A stretch of DNA of 64,000 nucleotides from Channallabes apus (lineage: Eukaryota > Chordata > Actinopteri > Siluriformes > Clariidae). Shown here in pieces: positions 46,401-58,647 of this stretch. The stretch is taken from contig CM060109.1 in the NCBI GenBank assembly GCA_030522415.1, forward strand, positions 36,992,392-37,056,391, read 5' to 3'. How positions within the stretch are numbered: the first letter of the stretch is position 1; each line of letters starts with the position of its first letter. Made by a program: the position numbers and the translations under genes. The notes beneath the pieces were generated by a model. It saw only the letters and a list, made by a program, of their open reading frames with translations, ran no database searches and was not told the DNA's origin.

Positions 46401-49400
46401 CTGAGTATAATACATAGTTATTACCTTACATAAGATTACCATACATATTTTTCCTATACAGACGTCTTGTCTCCAGATGTATGATGCATTTCATTGGCTT
46501 TGTTCTTGTACTTTGCACAATGACAATAAAGTTGAATCTAATCTAATCTAATAACTGAATCAGTGTATACTACTGCAGTTTATTGTTTGTTGCACAATCT
46601 GACATTCAGGATATTTACTACTGATAAGATGATAGTGAATTAATTAGTTTGTGTCATACTGAGAAGACACATGTACAGATGTGCACAGAATGGCTTTTCA
46701 AATCACTCTTTAAATTTAGTATTTCGGAATACTGGCATGCTCTGTTAGCATCACTAATTGGTAGCCTGATTTGCTACTGTTCAGTTTTCAGTGACTGGGT
46801 GTCATAATACATGCTGGAACAAGCCCTTATCATCGGAGTATTTATCTATTACAGAAATGTCAGCATTTGAAAAACACATCCATATTCCAATGTTCCCTGG
46901 ACGGCCAAGTTGACCTTAGTTAACCTCAGTCCAAAACACTTAAGAGCTGCAGCCGCACACAGACAGACAGACCCACACGATTGGAACTGCACACACTCGC
47001 TCATGCAAAACACCTACGCTGTAAACTAATGCTTTAATGTTATTCATACACCGATTTCATTCTTAATATTGAATAAGGCAGAATATCCAATTAGACAAAT
47101 CAACAAATGATCCGTCAGATTAAAAAAAAAAAAAAGGAACACATCAGAAGAGGTACGGTAGACTGCACCAATTAGTTACATAGTAATTCACAATTGATTT
47201 ACACCCATACTACTCCAAATTGTCTATCTTAACATGGTCTGGAATATATAAACATACGGCAACTGTCTCCCCATCCAGTTATTTTAAACACATTAAAATT
47301 GGTTGCCATAGCAATATGTGAGAGAAGAGATAGAGAGGGAGAGAAAGCAGGCTCTGAATAATCTGAAAAGAACAATATAGAACAACATTATTTTAAGAAA
47401 ATTGTCCCCATAGGTGTAATGACTTTGGATTAAATTCCTCATTTTAGAACATTAAAATCTAAAGAACATACAAATGTATATTTAATAAAATAAAACATAC
47501 AAATGCGCCTGAAAAAAAAAAACCCTAAGTCACGTTGCCTTTTGTTCACTCAGCTTCTGCTCATGTTCATATTTAGCTTGATATTGAAAGGCAACACGAA
47601 ATGGACTGTCCTTCCCCTTTTTCTCTTTCTGTTCCTTTTGTGTTGAAAAAAGAAATGTCTATGGAATTCGTACTGCCTTCAAAAAATAGTGCTTTTGATT
47701 AGAATACCGTCACACACTACAGTACATCAATGATATGAAGCATTTACAGGATCTGCCTTCACAACATGCCTTCAGTCTAGCTGAAAATGCAGTTGATAAG
47801 TAGAGTAGTGATTATCTATTAACTATTTTAGAGCCAAAGTAGCTGTACCAAGCATTACAATTGTATGATACATACAACATCATCTTGAATCTTGAAACAT
47901 ACTGTACTAATATGTTTTACTGGTCATTTAAAACACTTACTGTAATATGCACTTTCGAAAAAATGAATAAAAGGAATAAAAATAAAAGATGGGTAAAATG
48001 AGAAATCTACAAAACCAAAAATGTAAAAACGGCAGATTAATGTAGGGTTTCTCCTTCATTATCCATGTATAAATGTAAAATGCAAAATGATAAAATGGTT
48101 TACAAAATGGAACTCATCGAAATCGTCAAGAAAACAAATATGTAACATTTAAAAACTTTGAATGTCTAAAATGTAGGCTATGGTAATCGAAGGAGAAATC
48201 AGCATTCATACAAGTCATACTATATAAACCTGGTCCAAGGCCATGATTAACCTACTGTGTTAAAAATAGCATTAAATATACCATGGGTATCTTTTAGGTG
48301 TCGTAATCCTGTAACATTTACATTTTCATCAGAAGCAGCATGTTGCATGAGATTACATTTACAAGACATTTTATAAACGGATTGGCAGAGCTCTTTTTTC
48401 ATGTGCTGCCAGGCTTGATATCCAGTCAATGAAAAAACAATATATATTGACATTGCAATCATATCCGTTGTTTTTTCAGAAACGCTAACATCTTAAAAAC
48501 TAAATTCTAACTGTTACGGTGTTATGACAGCTTCTGTGATGTCCGTCTATTAGCCTGCTTTTTAAAAAGACATTCTCACACCTTTAATGATGATGGCCTT
48601 CTGTAAGGCGCTATTGAATTTCAATGCGCTGATTTAGAGTAGTGTAATTAACTGCAGACAGGGTGAGAGGTGATGAGGCATCGCGATGTTTCCTGTTTAT
48701 GAAAACATCTGTTCAGTAGTAAATCTCTTACTGGCATACTCATTTCAGGGAAACATTTTTAAGAGGACTTCTGGTGCTTTAAATAATTAAAAATAAAAAA
48801 ATGACACTGGAATTGAACATTGGATGTGCCATGTAGGAGTGGTGTAGTCACGGCTACACCAAACATCCAAATGCATGCCTCTCTAATGCGAAAAAGGAAT
48901 TAAATACAACCATCAGATAGTATTTCATGCTACATTGACCGCATCTAAATCCTCAACCAATCACATTTAACACTAAAATTCCTAAAAAAGTAGTGCCAGG
49001 TAAATCATATTCATATCTTATAAGAGAAGAGGCTGAGATTGGAATATTTGAACAACATGTGCTCTCCTTGCTGCACATATAAACATGCCGAACAAGCGTC
49101 ATGGCAACCACTTCAACTGGCAAGATGCTTAAAATCACTGAGATATGAGGCTGACACAGAGACAGCGAAAGGAAGCCAACAGGGCACATCAAACCCCCCC
49201 CCCCCCATAGTCTCTAATTGAGCTCCAAGAGTCCTTTTGTTTCACACAAAGTGGGACGGTTGAATGCCTGTGTTCCTTTATCAAGACTAGATTTGACTGC
49301 AGTATCAAATTAACAAAGGCAGGCACAGATTATTCACAGTACTATATGCAAAGGTAAGCAAGTTTCAGTATTCATATGAATGAGTTATACAACGGAAACA

Positions 49401-52400
49401 TGACACTGAAATAAAATGATGAATGACAAGTCTACAAAGAAACTGAATGAACTGTATAGAAATAATTGTTTATACTGCATTTCGTATTTACTGCTAAATA
49501 GATATTCCATTTCCTTAAAAATTAACCAAGAACCTGTGCATTTAACTGAATGTCTTGGTCTGCAAACATCACATCCATAAAACATTGTTGAACTTGTCAC
49601 ACTGATAAAAAGCAATAACTTTTGTTCTAATCCCTTAGGAGTCTTTTGTTCTTTAAATTAAAAACACATTATTGCATCCTTTGTCTTTGGCCACCCCCTT
49701 TCTCTTCCCCCTGAAGGTCTGTAGACATGGCACGGCACAGGGCATTTTTCCAAAGCAAGTTGACTGTTTCTGCCAATAAAGCAGTCACTGATCCCTTTCT
49801 CTGATTTTCCTTGTCTAGGACAAATCACAAATTCTGACTTTTTACAGCACATCTTATATTACATCAAGGCAGCAATATAGTCATATGCAAGTAACAGTAG
49901 TTCATTACAGTGTGCAGTACTACTCATTGCACTATAATCAGACAACATATTCAACTGAAAAAACTGACAAAACTTTGAAAACAAAAAAATGACATTGGTA
50001 ACGGTGTCGGTATCACTTGAATGATCTTAAACTTCTTAAAATTTAGGTTTAGTCATTCTTATTAGGAATGATTAAAATACTGTAAATTAGATAACTACGG
50101 TCATAGGAAGAGAGAGAGAGAAAGAGACATGAGCTGTGAAAATAAACCTGTGTGTGTCTGAGTATGTGTCTTTTCATATATTATATAATATATAATTACA
50201 CACGCACATAAGTATACACCTCTGCATTAGGATCCCTGCCTCTTTTCCAGCACAGTGTGAGCATTTGTGCATGTGTGTGAATGTGTGTGCATGCTGGGAA
50301 GCATTGCCGCACTCAGCTGATTCCTTGCTGAAGGGAAAAAGAGACTGGTGGAGGAGTAACAATGGAAGCAGATAATGAGGCACAGTGCCACATTCAGACC
50401 CGCTGTCTCCCTCTTACCTACAGACAACTGGCACCACGTTAAACCGTTTACACTGAATTTGATTTAATTATGGCCGCAGAAAGCAGGATTTCACATTTTG
50501 CTGTCAGTTATATATTACGGATCCTCTGTTCTGGCTAACCGCAAAGCACATTATAACATTAGGTAATATAAAATAACCACCACTGCTGACCTGACCAATG
50601 AAAAAAACGAAAACAACAACAAAAAAAGCTTTCTCTCAGAATACAGACTATAACACAATCACACCTGACTGTACACTACCATTTGATGCATGTACAGTAC
50701 TGATCTTTGTCAATTTCTTTCATTATATTATTGAAAAAACAAACAGTTGACATTGATACCATTATGTTTCAGAAGCAGGGGAGGCTCTAGGAGCAATGTG
50801 TAAACCATGAAGTATTCTACAAGACAAATATAACCAATTAATGTCTACATGGAGTTGTAGTAATTCCAGCAGTACATTCACTGGGGAAAAAACAGATGAT
50901 CTTAAGTATGTACAATTACATTTACCTACAGGACATGGAAATGAAGGACTAAGTTGTTGAGGAAAAAAAGGAAAACAGAAAAGGTACAAAAAAATAATAA
51001 AATGAAAAATATAAACAGAGTTAGCCCAATAGAAACAGTGCCTGAAAAGTATATATCACATACTGGTAAGTAAAGCAAGACCAATCAGCCTAATGACAAA
51101 AGCTAGTATCATACCCAGGACTGCCCTTTAAACCTATTAATGGCAATCCATCATGGAGGAAAGCCACTAAGGATCTAAACCAATCTGCTGAAGAGAAAGC
51201 ACTAATACCCATCAGATCAGCTTTCCTCTTAATGACAAATGCAGTCTCAGGCTAAATGAATGGTAAAAGAATGATCAGCTACAGTATATGAGGCCCGGTT
51301 TCAGACGCTGGGCAATTATCTGTATTGACAGATGAGAATCCATTCAGTCGAGTGATGAACATGAGTCAAACAGATATTATTTCTGAAACAACAGTTACTA
51401 AAATGCAAATGTCTTTCAAAGACTGAACACCATTGAGAAATCACAGGGGGGCTTTAATTACAGTCATAACAGTTGTGAATAGCTGAATCATAAATTCAAG
51501 GCAGACTATAATAAGGCCGAGTTAATATTTAGAATATTGACAAAAATACTTAATATTACAAAAACACATACAATTAAATTTAAGACAGATTCTTACCTTA
51601 AAAGAAGGATATGTTAATTCAATTTTCTGTAAAAAAAAAATAATAATAATAATAAATAATAATTATTAATTATATATAAAATCACAAAGTGGGAAGGTTG
51701 GTGGAAATTCATGATATCATACATTTACATCCCCCATCACTGTTTGTGACACATTGTGCTCTCTACCTCTTCTTTTTTTCCCCCCCATTGTAGTCTATTT
51801 TATAGTAGTACAGTATATAGAATATAAAAGCTAACAGTATGTGTCCTCTACACCTTGCTAAACCAGGTACATTTCTTACAGGCATATTGTCACGTTTATA
51901 AATTCAGCACATACATACTGCATCTTGTAATGCAGTCTAGTTTTTATTATCTCAGCAGAACATATTTATGATCAAGGGCTGTTATGATGGGTAACAGCAC
52001 TGTGTAGAGTGTCAGCCTGAGCTTCTGCGTGGGCCTTGTGAATGCTCCCTCATTACAGGAGAGAGAGTGCGATCCCCATGGGACTGGACTAAGAGGCAGA
52101 GCTCTGCCTGACACAGCTGCCTGTTCTCACAATGAGATTCACTCACTATTATGTATAGTAGGCTACATGTTATTAGAGTGTAAAAAAGAGCAGCACCCTA
52201 TTGTCTGTGTTTCATTAATTATACAGAATTGTGTCCCTTAAATAAAACACACACATACAGGCTACACAAGAACAAAATATACAGAATTATCATTAGTGCA
52301 TTAGCACAGTGCAGATGGAATAGGATATACATATGCAAAGATTGAAATATATCAAGGAAAATTATTCTAATCAATTAAATATTACTGTACTCTTATGGTC

Positions 52401-52622
52401 TAATTAGTTCCCTCTATGGGCTATTAAAGCTTCTCTAATGGTTTGCTGCATTGGGTTTAGGAGTTCAGATCAGGTCTATGGGGATACAGAACACACCTAA
52501 GCACAATCTTACATTTTACCAAAATACGCCAGTGATGAAGTCTTAGACTAATCAGAGGAATATTCCCACTGTGATACATACATTACCCCCATGATGCTGA
52601 CAATGAAATGTCGTGCACTTAC
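43476..52622. other. unassigned presumed csrnp3 upstream intron
   Basis: About 9 kb without a recognisable gene. It includes the LINE-like tail at 46495, a 13-base C run at 49194-49206, and several moderately complex stretches (45640-45880, 46080-46260, 48530-48720, 50270-50560) that could be conserved non-coding elements. Confidence 0.4.
46495..46560 (+). repeat. LINE-like 3' tail
   Basis: TTGTTCTTGTACTTTGCACA, ATGACAATAAAGTTGAATC, then repeated TAATC units. This resembles the 3' end of teleost non-LTR retrotransposons that end in a short tandem motif. Only the tail is present. Confidence 0.45.
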
Positions 52623-52860
52623 CATTCATTTTCATGAGATCCAAAAGAAACCTGACAGCAGCGACGGATGGAGCAGCTTCTTTTATTATACACGCGGTAG
52701 CTGGAATATCGCTTAAGGGTCGCATATCATGCAGGCAGCGACACTGTTATAGCGGTGAGGCTTTTATTCAGCCGGCACTCGGCGCCCGCTCACAGACGCA
52801 GTGAGGAACAGAAGCGCTGTTCTGGCCGACGGGCAAACAATGGTGCAGGCAGGGCAGCGC
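52623..52860 (-). promoter_or_regulatory. csrnp3: predicted distal first exon and core promoter of csrnp3
   Basis: A GC/CpG-rich island on the - strand of an AT-rich desert ends in a strong donor: ...AATGAATG then GTAAGTGC, with last exon base 52623. A TATA-like AATAAAAG is at about 52762-52768. Upstream are CACGTG at 52877-52882 and two CCAAT boxes. It lies about 22.5 kb upstream of the first coding exon in the right orientation, with no other gene between, so I infer a csrnp3 5' exon. The exon 5' end is approximate. Confidence 0.55.
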
Positions 52861-52876
52861 TGACAGCTTCGCCGGC

Positions 52877-52882
52877 CACGTG
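52877..52882. promoter_or_regulatory. E-box CACGTG in csrnp3 distal promoter
   Basis: Perfect palindromic E-box within GCCGGCCACGTGAATAAG, about 110 bases upstream of the TATA-like motif. Confidence 0.5.
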
Positions 52883-52893
52883 AATAAGTTCCA

Positions 52894-52913
52894 CCAATCA
52901 CCGCACGGATTGG
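52894..52913. promoter_or_regulatory. paired inverted CCAAT boxes
   Basis: CCAAT at 52894-52898 (+) and ATTGG at 52909-52913, that is CCAAT on -. An opposed NF-Y-type pair typical of TATA-poor CpG promoters. Confidence 0.5.
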
Positions 52914-53089
52914 CGGGTCGCCTGCTTGGAACGCACAACAGTACATGTTGCCAGATTGCGGTATTTCATTCCTATCACTCTGGCAACTCACATGGACTGA
53001 AAATGTGTATCCAGGGCAGGGTAATTATTCTCTACAAGATGGCCTGTTCTGCAGTGACATTTGTGTAACGAAATTAAAATATTGGAGGC

Positions 53090-53325
53090 CAATGGTGACC
53101 TATTTATACCCATTTTTCACAACCCTGGCAGGACCTCTGGTCAACATTCACACATTCTGGGCAATTTCGGAATTAGCACGCGTGTCTTTGGACTGTGGGA
53201 GGAAACCGGAATACCCAGAGGAAACCCCCCAAGCAGAGAGAAAACATGCAAACCCCATCCACACAGACGGATGCGCAATGCCACAGTGTTAACCACTAAG
53301 CCACTGCGCCACCTTTTTAAAAATT
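53090..53325 (-). repeat. SINE-like repeat
   Basis: On the - strand: AGTGGCTTAGTGGTTAACAC (A-box like head), GGTTTGCATGTTTTCTCTC, TTTCCTCTGGGTATTCCGG, TTTCCTCCCACAGTCCAAAG. Same family as 22113-22375. Confidence 0.65.
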
Positions 53326-53514
53326 ATTTTTTATACTGGTATGGGTCGTGACACTAGGTCATCCCCTTTAAAGGGATGCTGTCCCATCACAGAACTTCAT
53401 CCACACCAGTCACACCTAAGGAAAATTTCATCGCTTGCACTGTCTGTTTCTTGGAGCAGGGAGGGAAAAAAAAAAAAAACAATTGTTGTTATTTAATATT
53501 ACTATCAGTGTTCC

Positions 53515-53640
53515 ATCAACAACTCCTGGGTTGGAGGTTCGAATCTCACCTCTATGCATGGTATCTGTGTATTTTTCTTGTACTCTGTGGGTTTTTATTT
53601 GGATATTCTCGTTTTCACCCACATGAATATGCAAAATCTC
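53515..53640 (+). repeat. degenerate SINE-like head
   Basis: GGTTGGAGGTTCGAATCTCA is a strong B-box-like motif, followed by a worn body. It is a repeat, not a functional tRNA gene: there is no cloverleaf. Confidence 0.45.
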
Positions 53641-54137
53641 TTTGTCATCTCTTAGCATGGGAAACACAGGGGACATGAAGCAGACACATGGATGCTAAAC
53701 TGCATATACCAGTAAAATATAGTAAAATTTGATCATCAGTTTAAAAAAAATTCAGTGTTTGTGCGTGTGTGTGTTTGTGCATGTGTGAGTGTTAACATTT
53801 GTGATATACTTACTGTACATGTGTAGAATGTAGAACAGGCCAGAGATGCTGGGGGGGGGGAAAAAGCATCACACTATGATGTTACTCAATGTGATGTCAC
53901 TGAATGTGAGGTCACAGGGCATGTCACTGAATATACTGCCACTCAAAATAATGTCACACAAAGTTAGTAACCACTTTTCAGCATACGTTTAAGGCAGCAA
54001 AAGTTATTTGGTTCAGTGAGCACTAAATGTGTACTATATTGTGTGTATACGTGCAAGTGTGTATGAGCTACGCAGCAAAACCTCGCGTAAGGTCCCCTGA
54101 GGGCCCTGGGCCACGCGACTCGCAGGGATCCTAATGG

Positions 54138-54325
54138 GCCAGGGGTAGTTCAGTGGTTAAGGCATTGGACTACGGTTCGGAAGATCCCAGGCTCAAACCT
54201 CAATACCCACCAAGTTGCCACTGTTGGGCCCTTAACCTTTAACTGCTCAGATGTGTAATGACATAAAAAAAAAAAATGTATGTCGCTCTGGATAAGAGCG
54301 TCTGCCAAATGCCTAATAGTAAATG
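54138..54325 (+). repeat. V-SINE (DANA/Mermaid-like), inserted in the left arm
   Basis: A tRNA-like head has an A-box (TAGTTCAGTGGTTAAGGC) and a B-box-like GGCTCAAACCTC, then CACTGTTGGGCCCTTAACC, an A run and the diagnostic core GTCGCTCTGGATAAGAGCGT followed by CTGCCAAATGCC. It is bracketed by TAATGG at 54132-54137 and 54326-54331, a target duplication. Confidence 0.85.
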
Positions 54326-54604
54326 TAATGGCAGATTCCAAGTCTGACAATTTATGAGTTTTTGAGCATGTTAAGATGTTAAATGCTTGAATCTTAATAA
54401 AAGTATTGTTTTTGCGATGACAATATCAGGGTCCAGATTTGAACCCTACTGAAAATGTGATAGTTACTGATGTTATCAAATTCCATTATCCTTGTTTCAA
54501 GGGGAAAAAATAACACTGGATCAATACTGAGAAGATTTGAATGGCACAGTGGAAATCTTTCTTCGCACATCTCAGTGGAGCTAGAATCGGAGCACAGGGC
54601 CATC

Positions 54605-54686
54605 CATGATACAGTACAGTGCCTCTGGAGCACATACTGTAGGGTTAAGGGCCTTGCACAAGGGCCCAATAACTGTAACCTTGGGG
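54605..54686 (-). repeat. V-SINE fragment, antisense
   Basis: GTGCCTCTGGAGCACATACT and GGGTTAAGGGCCTTGCACAA, then GGGCCCAATAACTG, are the antisense of the SINE head region. It lies within the core of the inverted-arm element. Confidence 0.6.
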
Positions 54687-54884
54687 GGTATTGCAAAAAT
54701 AATACTTTTATTAAGACCCAAGCATTTAGCATCTTAAATTGCTCAAAAACTCATGAAAATTGGCAGACATGGTGGAATCGGCTGCCATTCGGATCCCTGA
54801 GAGTCGCGTGGCCCGGGGCCCTCAGAGACCCTCAGGCGAGGTTTTGCTGCATAGCTCATACACACTTGCACATATGCGACAAAT

Positions 54885-56315
54885 AAATTTGTAAGTCCCT
54901 ATGCACAAACCTACGATTTTAAAGAATTCCTCCTATATGTTAAATATGATATTACTTCTTGCTTTTTTGAGTCAGTTGTTCTGGTTATGACTATACACAT
55001 TACATCCCTGTCTGTCATGTCTCTGGACTATGCTGTAAGTACGCACATGTACATGAAGTGCGCCCTCTGCTGCTGATTTCAAGTCGGCACCTTTGCCCTG
55101 GTCTAGTGGAGATCAACCTGGTGTCTCAAAAAGGGCAGTGTGAGTTGTCTCCTCGGAAATAAAACCCTACTAGGCAGTGTGTCACTTCTGCATGCCTTGA
55201 ATCCCGATTCTGTTTATTTCCCACTGTGGAGACAAAGGAACTAAACTCACTATTTAATTGAAATCACGCCTGTTTCTTATTATGACATTCGTTTGTTTTA
55301 CATAATAGAAAGTTATATTATGTCACACCTAGGCTAAATAGCATATGAAATCTATATAACGTGTAATATACAGATGCATGGCCCTACGTTTCTAGATAAA
55401 GTGATCAAATCGAACTTTTTTTTTTTTTTTTACTAAACTGTCAAATGCTGCCATCTGCTGGAGGACATTCAGAAATTACACTTATTGTAAAGACTTGTGC
55501 TGTGGTTCATTTGCTTTTTAATAATTTTAATGTTTAAGGTTACATTATGTTTTTAATATTAGGCATGTGTAAAATCTAATATTTTAAATATTTCTTACAT
55601 TTGGAATTGAACATTTGTCACAAAACTAGACTAAAATGTGAGTATCATTATAAAAGTAATTCAGGAAAATAAGTGTCAATTATTTTATTAAAAATTATGT
55701 TATAATTTGTTTAAATTGTAATGTCAGCAGTATACACTTTATTCTCAATGCAATAATCCTTATTAGAAAATATGACATACAAAGCATAAAAATGTCTGAC
55801 ATAATTAACTGATCAAATCTTTTAAATGTCTTAGCAAATAAAAATAAATTGTTTGTTACCTCTTTGACAAAGCTAAAATTGGTGAAATTCATGGGCGGAT
55901 GCTCAGATAGGGCTTGAATAAGCCAGGAGTAGGCCTTAATCCAGAATAGTTACATCTGGCCTAAAAGGTGCCTTTCTTATACACAGATCAGTTGCTGATT
56001 CCTAAGATCTGGACCAACCTGAAGAAGACTATGACCTTAATTAAACAAGTGTAATTGAAAACCACCTGTCCTAGTCTGAATTAGGAGGAATTAACTGAGG
56101 TTGCCTAGAAAACATGGAATGGATCCAGAAAAGCATAAAATTGTATGGAATTGGAGATGTAGATCAGAGGGTATCAATGGCAGCAGAAAAGAGCATGCAA
56201 TCAAAAAAAATGTATTGGGTGTCAGAAATCTTCTTCCTGTGGTTGATGGGTTTCTTCAGGGTGATTCTGTTTCCTCCAGATTAGGCTAACTGAGATTACT
56301 AAATTGTATGTAGTG
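54885..56315. other. unassigned gene-free sequence
   Basis: No gene or recognised repeat; AT-rich. Confidence 0.4.
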
Positions 56316-56428
56316 TATGTAGGATGTACCCCACCTCACGCCCTATGTCTCCTGGGATAGGCTCCAGACACCCCGCGACCCTGTACACAGGTTAAAGTGT
56401 TATAGACGCTGAGTGAGTGAGTGAGTGA
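56316..56428 (+). repeat. SINE-like tail fragment
   Basis: GGATGTACCCCACCTCACGC, CCTGGGATAGGCTCCAGACA, GCGACCCTGTACACAGG, ending in a GAGTGAGTGAGT run. Confidence 0.65.
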
Positions 56429-57604
56429 GAGTTTCAAGGCAAGGCTATCACTGAAGATTAACAACACATACAGTATCAGGTGTGGGCCTGGAAATCTATT
56501 CAATTCAATTCAATTTTTTCCGTAACAAAAATCTATCTGTAATGATTTCAGTGAAAATAAACATACCTCTACAAGATCAATACGACAACTTCAGGTACGA
56601 ATCATCAGCTTTATTACCTTGCTCTTTGTTTGAACCACAGGGCTGATATTAAACTGCTGCTAAAGGCCAAAGAGAGAAGTCTGGCTGAGGACCTGCAAAT
56701 AAAGACACAGACCAGTTGGATGAGGAAGTGACAGGAATAATGGAGAGCTAGCAACCGTAGGAAGTTATATGAGATGACGAGCATCTAGAGAGTTCAGATG
56801 AGGGATCACACACACCTACACAGTATGTATGAGTACATTTCACATTGCCATTTATTTCATGCCTTTCAAGATCCCCTTTATTACTATGTTATCTGATGTG
56901 AAACATTATTACACTTTCTTTTTAATTTTATCTTACCGTACTGCACATATGAACTGTTTCCATGTAAAGAAGAAAGCAATATGAACAGAGTTGAACAGTT
57001 GCAAGGCAGTTTACTACCCACATCCTCAGACATAAGGGTAGCAGTGTCTACCAGTACTGGTTACCAGAAAAAAAATGTCAAGTCTGGTCATTGACTTTCA
57101 TAAGCATAAATTAAAGTATCAAGCACCTGGAGACAAACTGGTACCGGCTGTCCTCTTTGTGTCAAAGATGAGCAGCCTCATAAATAATCACCACAAATGA
57201 AATAATCACCACATGCATTTACTCCATGCATTTGAAAAAGATCTCTAAAACTAAGGAAGAAAATACTTCTGTCACCAAGAACTTGTCTAGCCGGTGATCA
57301 TGATCTTATTTCAAATAGTCAAGGTAATTCATGTGTCTACTTTGAGAAATTACATTGATTTAGTGCTGGCAGGTTTAGTTTAAGTTTCAGTTAAGGCCTT
57401 AAGTAGTTATAATCTTTCCTCAGAGAATCAGTTTAGTTCATTCAGAACGAGGTTAAGTCACGGACTATTTCAAACCATGACAAGGTTGATTTTTGTTAAT
57501 CTGGTTTTATTTTTTTCCTGGATTTTTTTGCCCATCTTAACTTAGGATTAGACTTAACTCCTATCCAGGAAACAAAAACACATTTAATGTGTAGGTGAAA
57601 TGTA

Positions 57605-57723
57605 ACAGCAATGTGGAGAGTTTGCATGTTCTCCCCATGATTGATCGGTTTCCACCAGGCACTCTGGTTTCCTCCCACACTCCAAAGACATGCAGGTTGG
57701 CTAATTAGCGTTCACAAAATACA

Positions 57724-57754
<31 letters not shown>

Positions 57755-57912
57755 CACTGCAACAGATTAATACTCTATGCAGGGTGTACCCTGCCTTGTG
57801 CCCAAATTCTCCTGGGGTACGCTCCCAGCACCCCGTACAGGATAAGTAGTATAGAAGTAGTATAGATAAGTAGTATAGAAGTAGTATAGATAAGTAGTAT
57901 ACAGTAGAAGAT
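57605..57912 (+). repeat. SINE-like repeat with internal (TG)n and duplicated tail
   Basis: GAGTTTGCATGTTCTCCCC, TTTCCTCCCACACTCCAAAG, a TG run (57727-57754), GCAGGGTGTACCCTGCCTTG, CCTGGGGTACGCTCCCAGCA, then at least four GATAAGTAGTATAGAAGTAG-type tail units. Confidence 0.7.
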
Positions 57913-58647
57913 GAATGAATGGTTACTGTAGGTGTGTGCGGGTGTTGGTGTGGGTGTGTGTGGGTGTGATTGAGTGTTGCTGCTACCCTGCTGAACTAGT
58001 TTCTAAACTAAAACCAGACGTCAGTTTTAAAGACTCTACTGTAATAATAAATACAAAGGAAGGAAACACTGAAATGAAATCTCATTAAGAGGAATATCTT
58101 ACACTGAACATCCGGTGTCCGTAACAGCGTTTTAGTTTAAAATATGAAGAAATTCATATTTCAATGTTTTGATTTGATTTTAGAACACCAACTACTAACC
58201 TTAATCCTGTATGACTATCACCACTTCCGTTTAAAAAACATGATAATTTTACATGATGCTTTGCTTGTTACAATTAAAGGTTATGATCTGGCAAAAAAAA
58301 AAAAAAAAATCATAAATTTGGGCCGGATTCTGTGGAAAATTTAAAGAGGAATTATCAAAAAAATTGTATTGCACAATAAAGTAGTACTTTTTTATTTTAT
58401 TTCAGCCTGTTTGTAATAAAATAAATGTCAACTTATTTTGATTCCAATTCCACAATCTGACATTAGAGGTTATAAACTCCTTGTTATTACTAAAGCACCA
58501 TATTCTGTATATTCCCCGAAATAACTGTATTTAGCAAATACATTGAAATAATTTTGTCCTTTACTAAAATTACATTTGTTTAAACATCATTGTGCAGTTA
58601 TAATTCCTAAATAATTGATATAATATTGTACTCAAATGTAATAAAAC

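Larger units (their letters stand above)
54041..54884. mobile_element. DNA transposon-like element with long inverted arms
   Basis: Left arm 54041-54137 plus 54332-54420 matches the reverse complement of right arm 54689-54884. Shared blocks are GTGCAAGTGTGTATGAGCTA, GCAGCAAAACCTCGC, GGGCCACGCGACTC and TGAGTTTTTGAGCA. The left arm is split by a SINE. No transposase is visible in the 270-base core, so it is non-autonomous; superfamily unknown. Exact ends are uncertain. Confidence 0.75.

Noticed and set aside
53515..53560. Possible tRNA gene (GGTTCGAATC motif)
   Set aside because: Only a B-box-like motif is present. No acceptor stem or anticodon arm can be folded, and the sequence continues as a SINE body.
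57605..57912. Regularly spaced GATAAGTAGTATAGAAGTAG units suggesting a CRISPR-like array
   Set aside because: They are tandem tail units of a SINE with no spacers, in a vertebrate nuclear genome.
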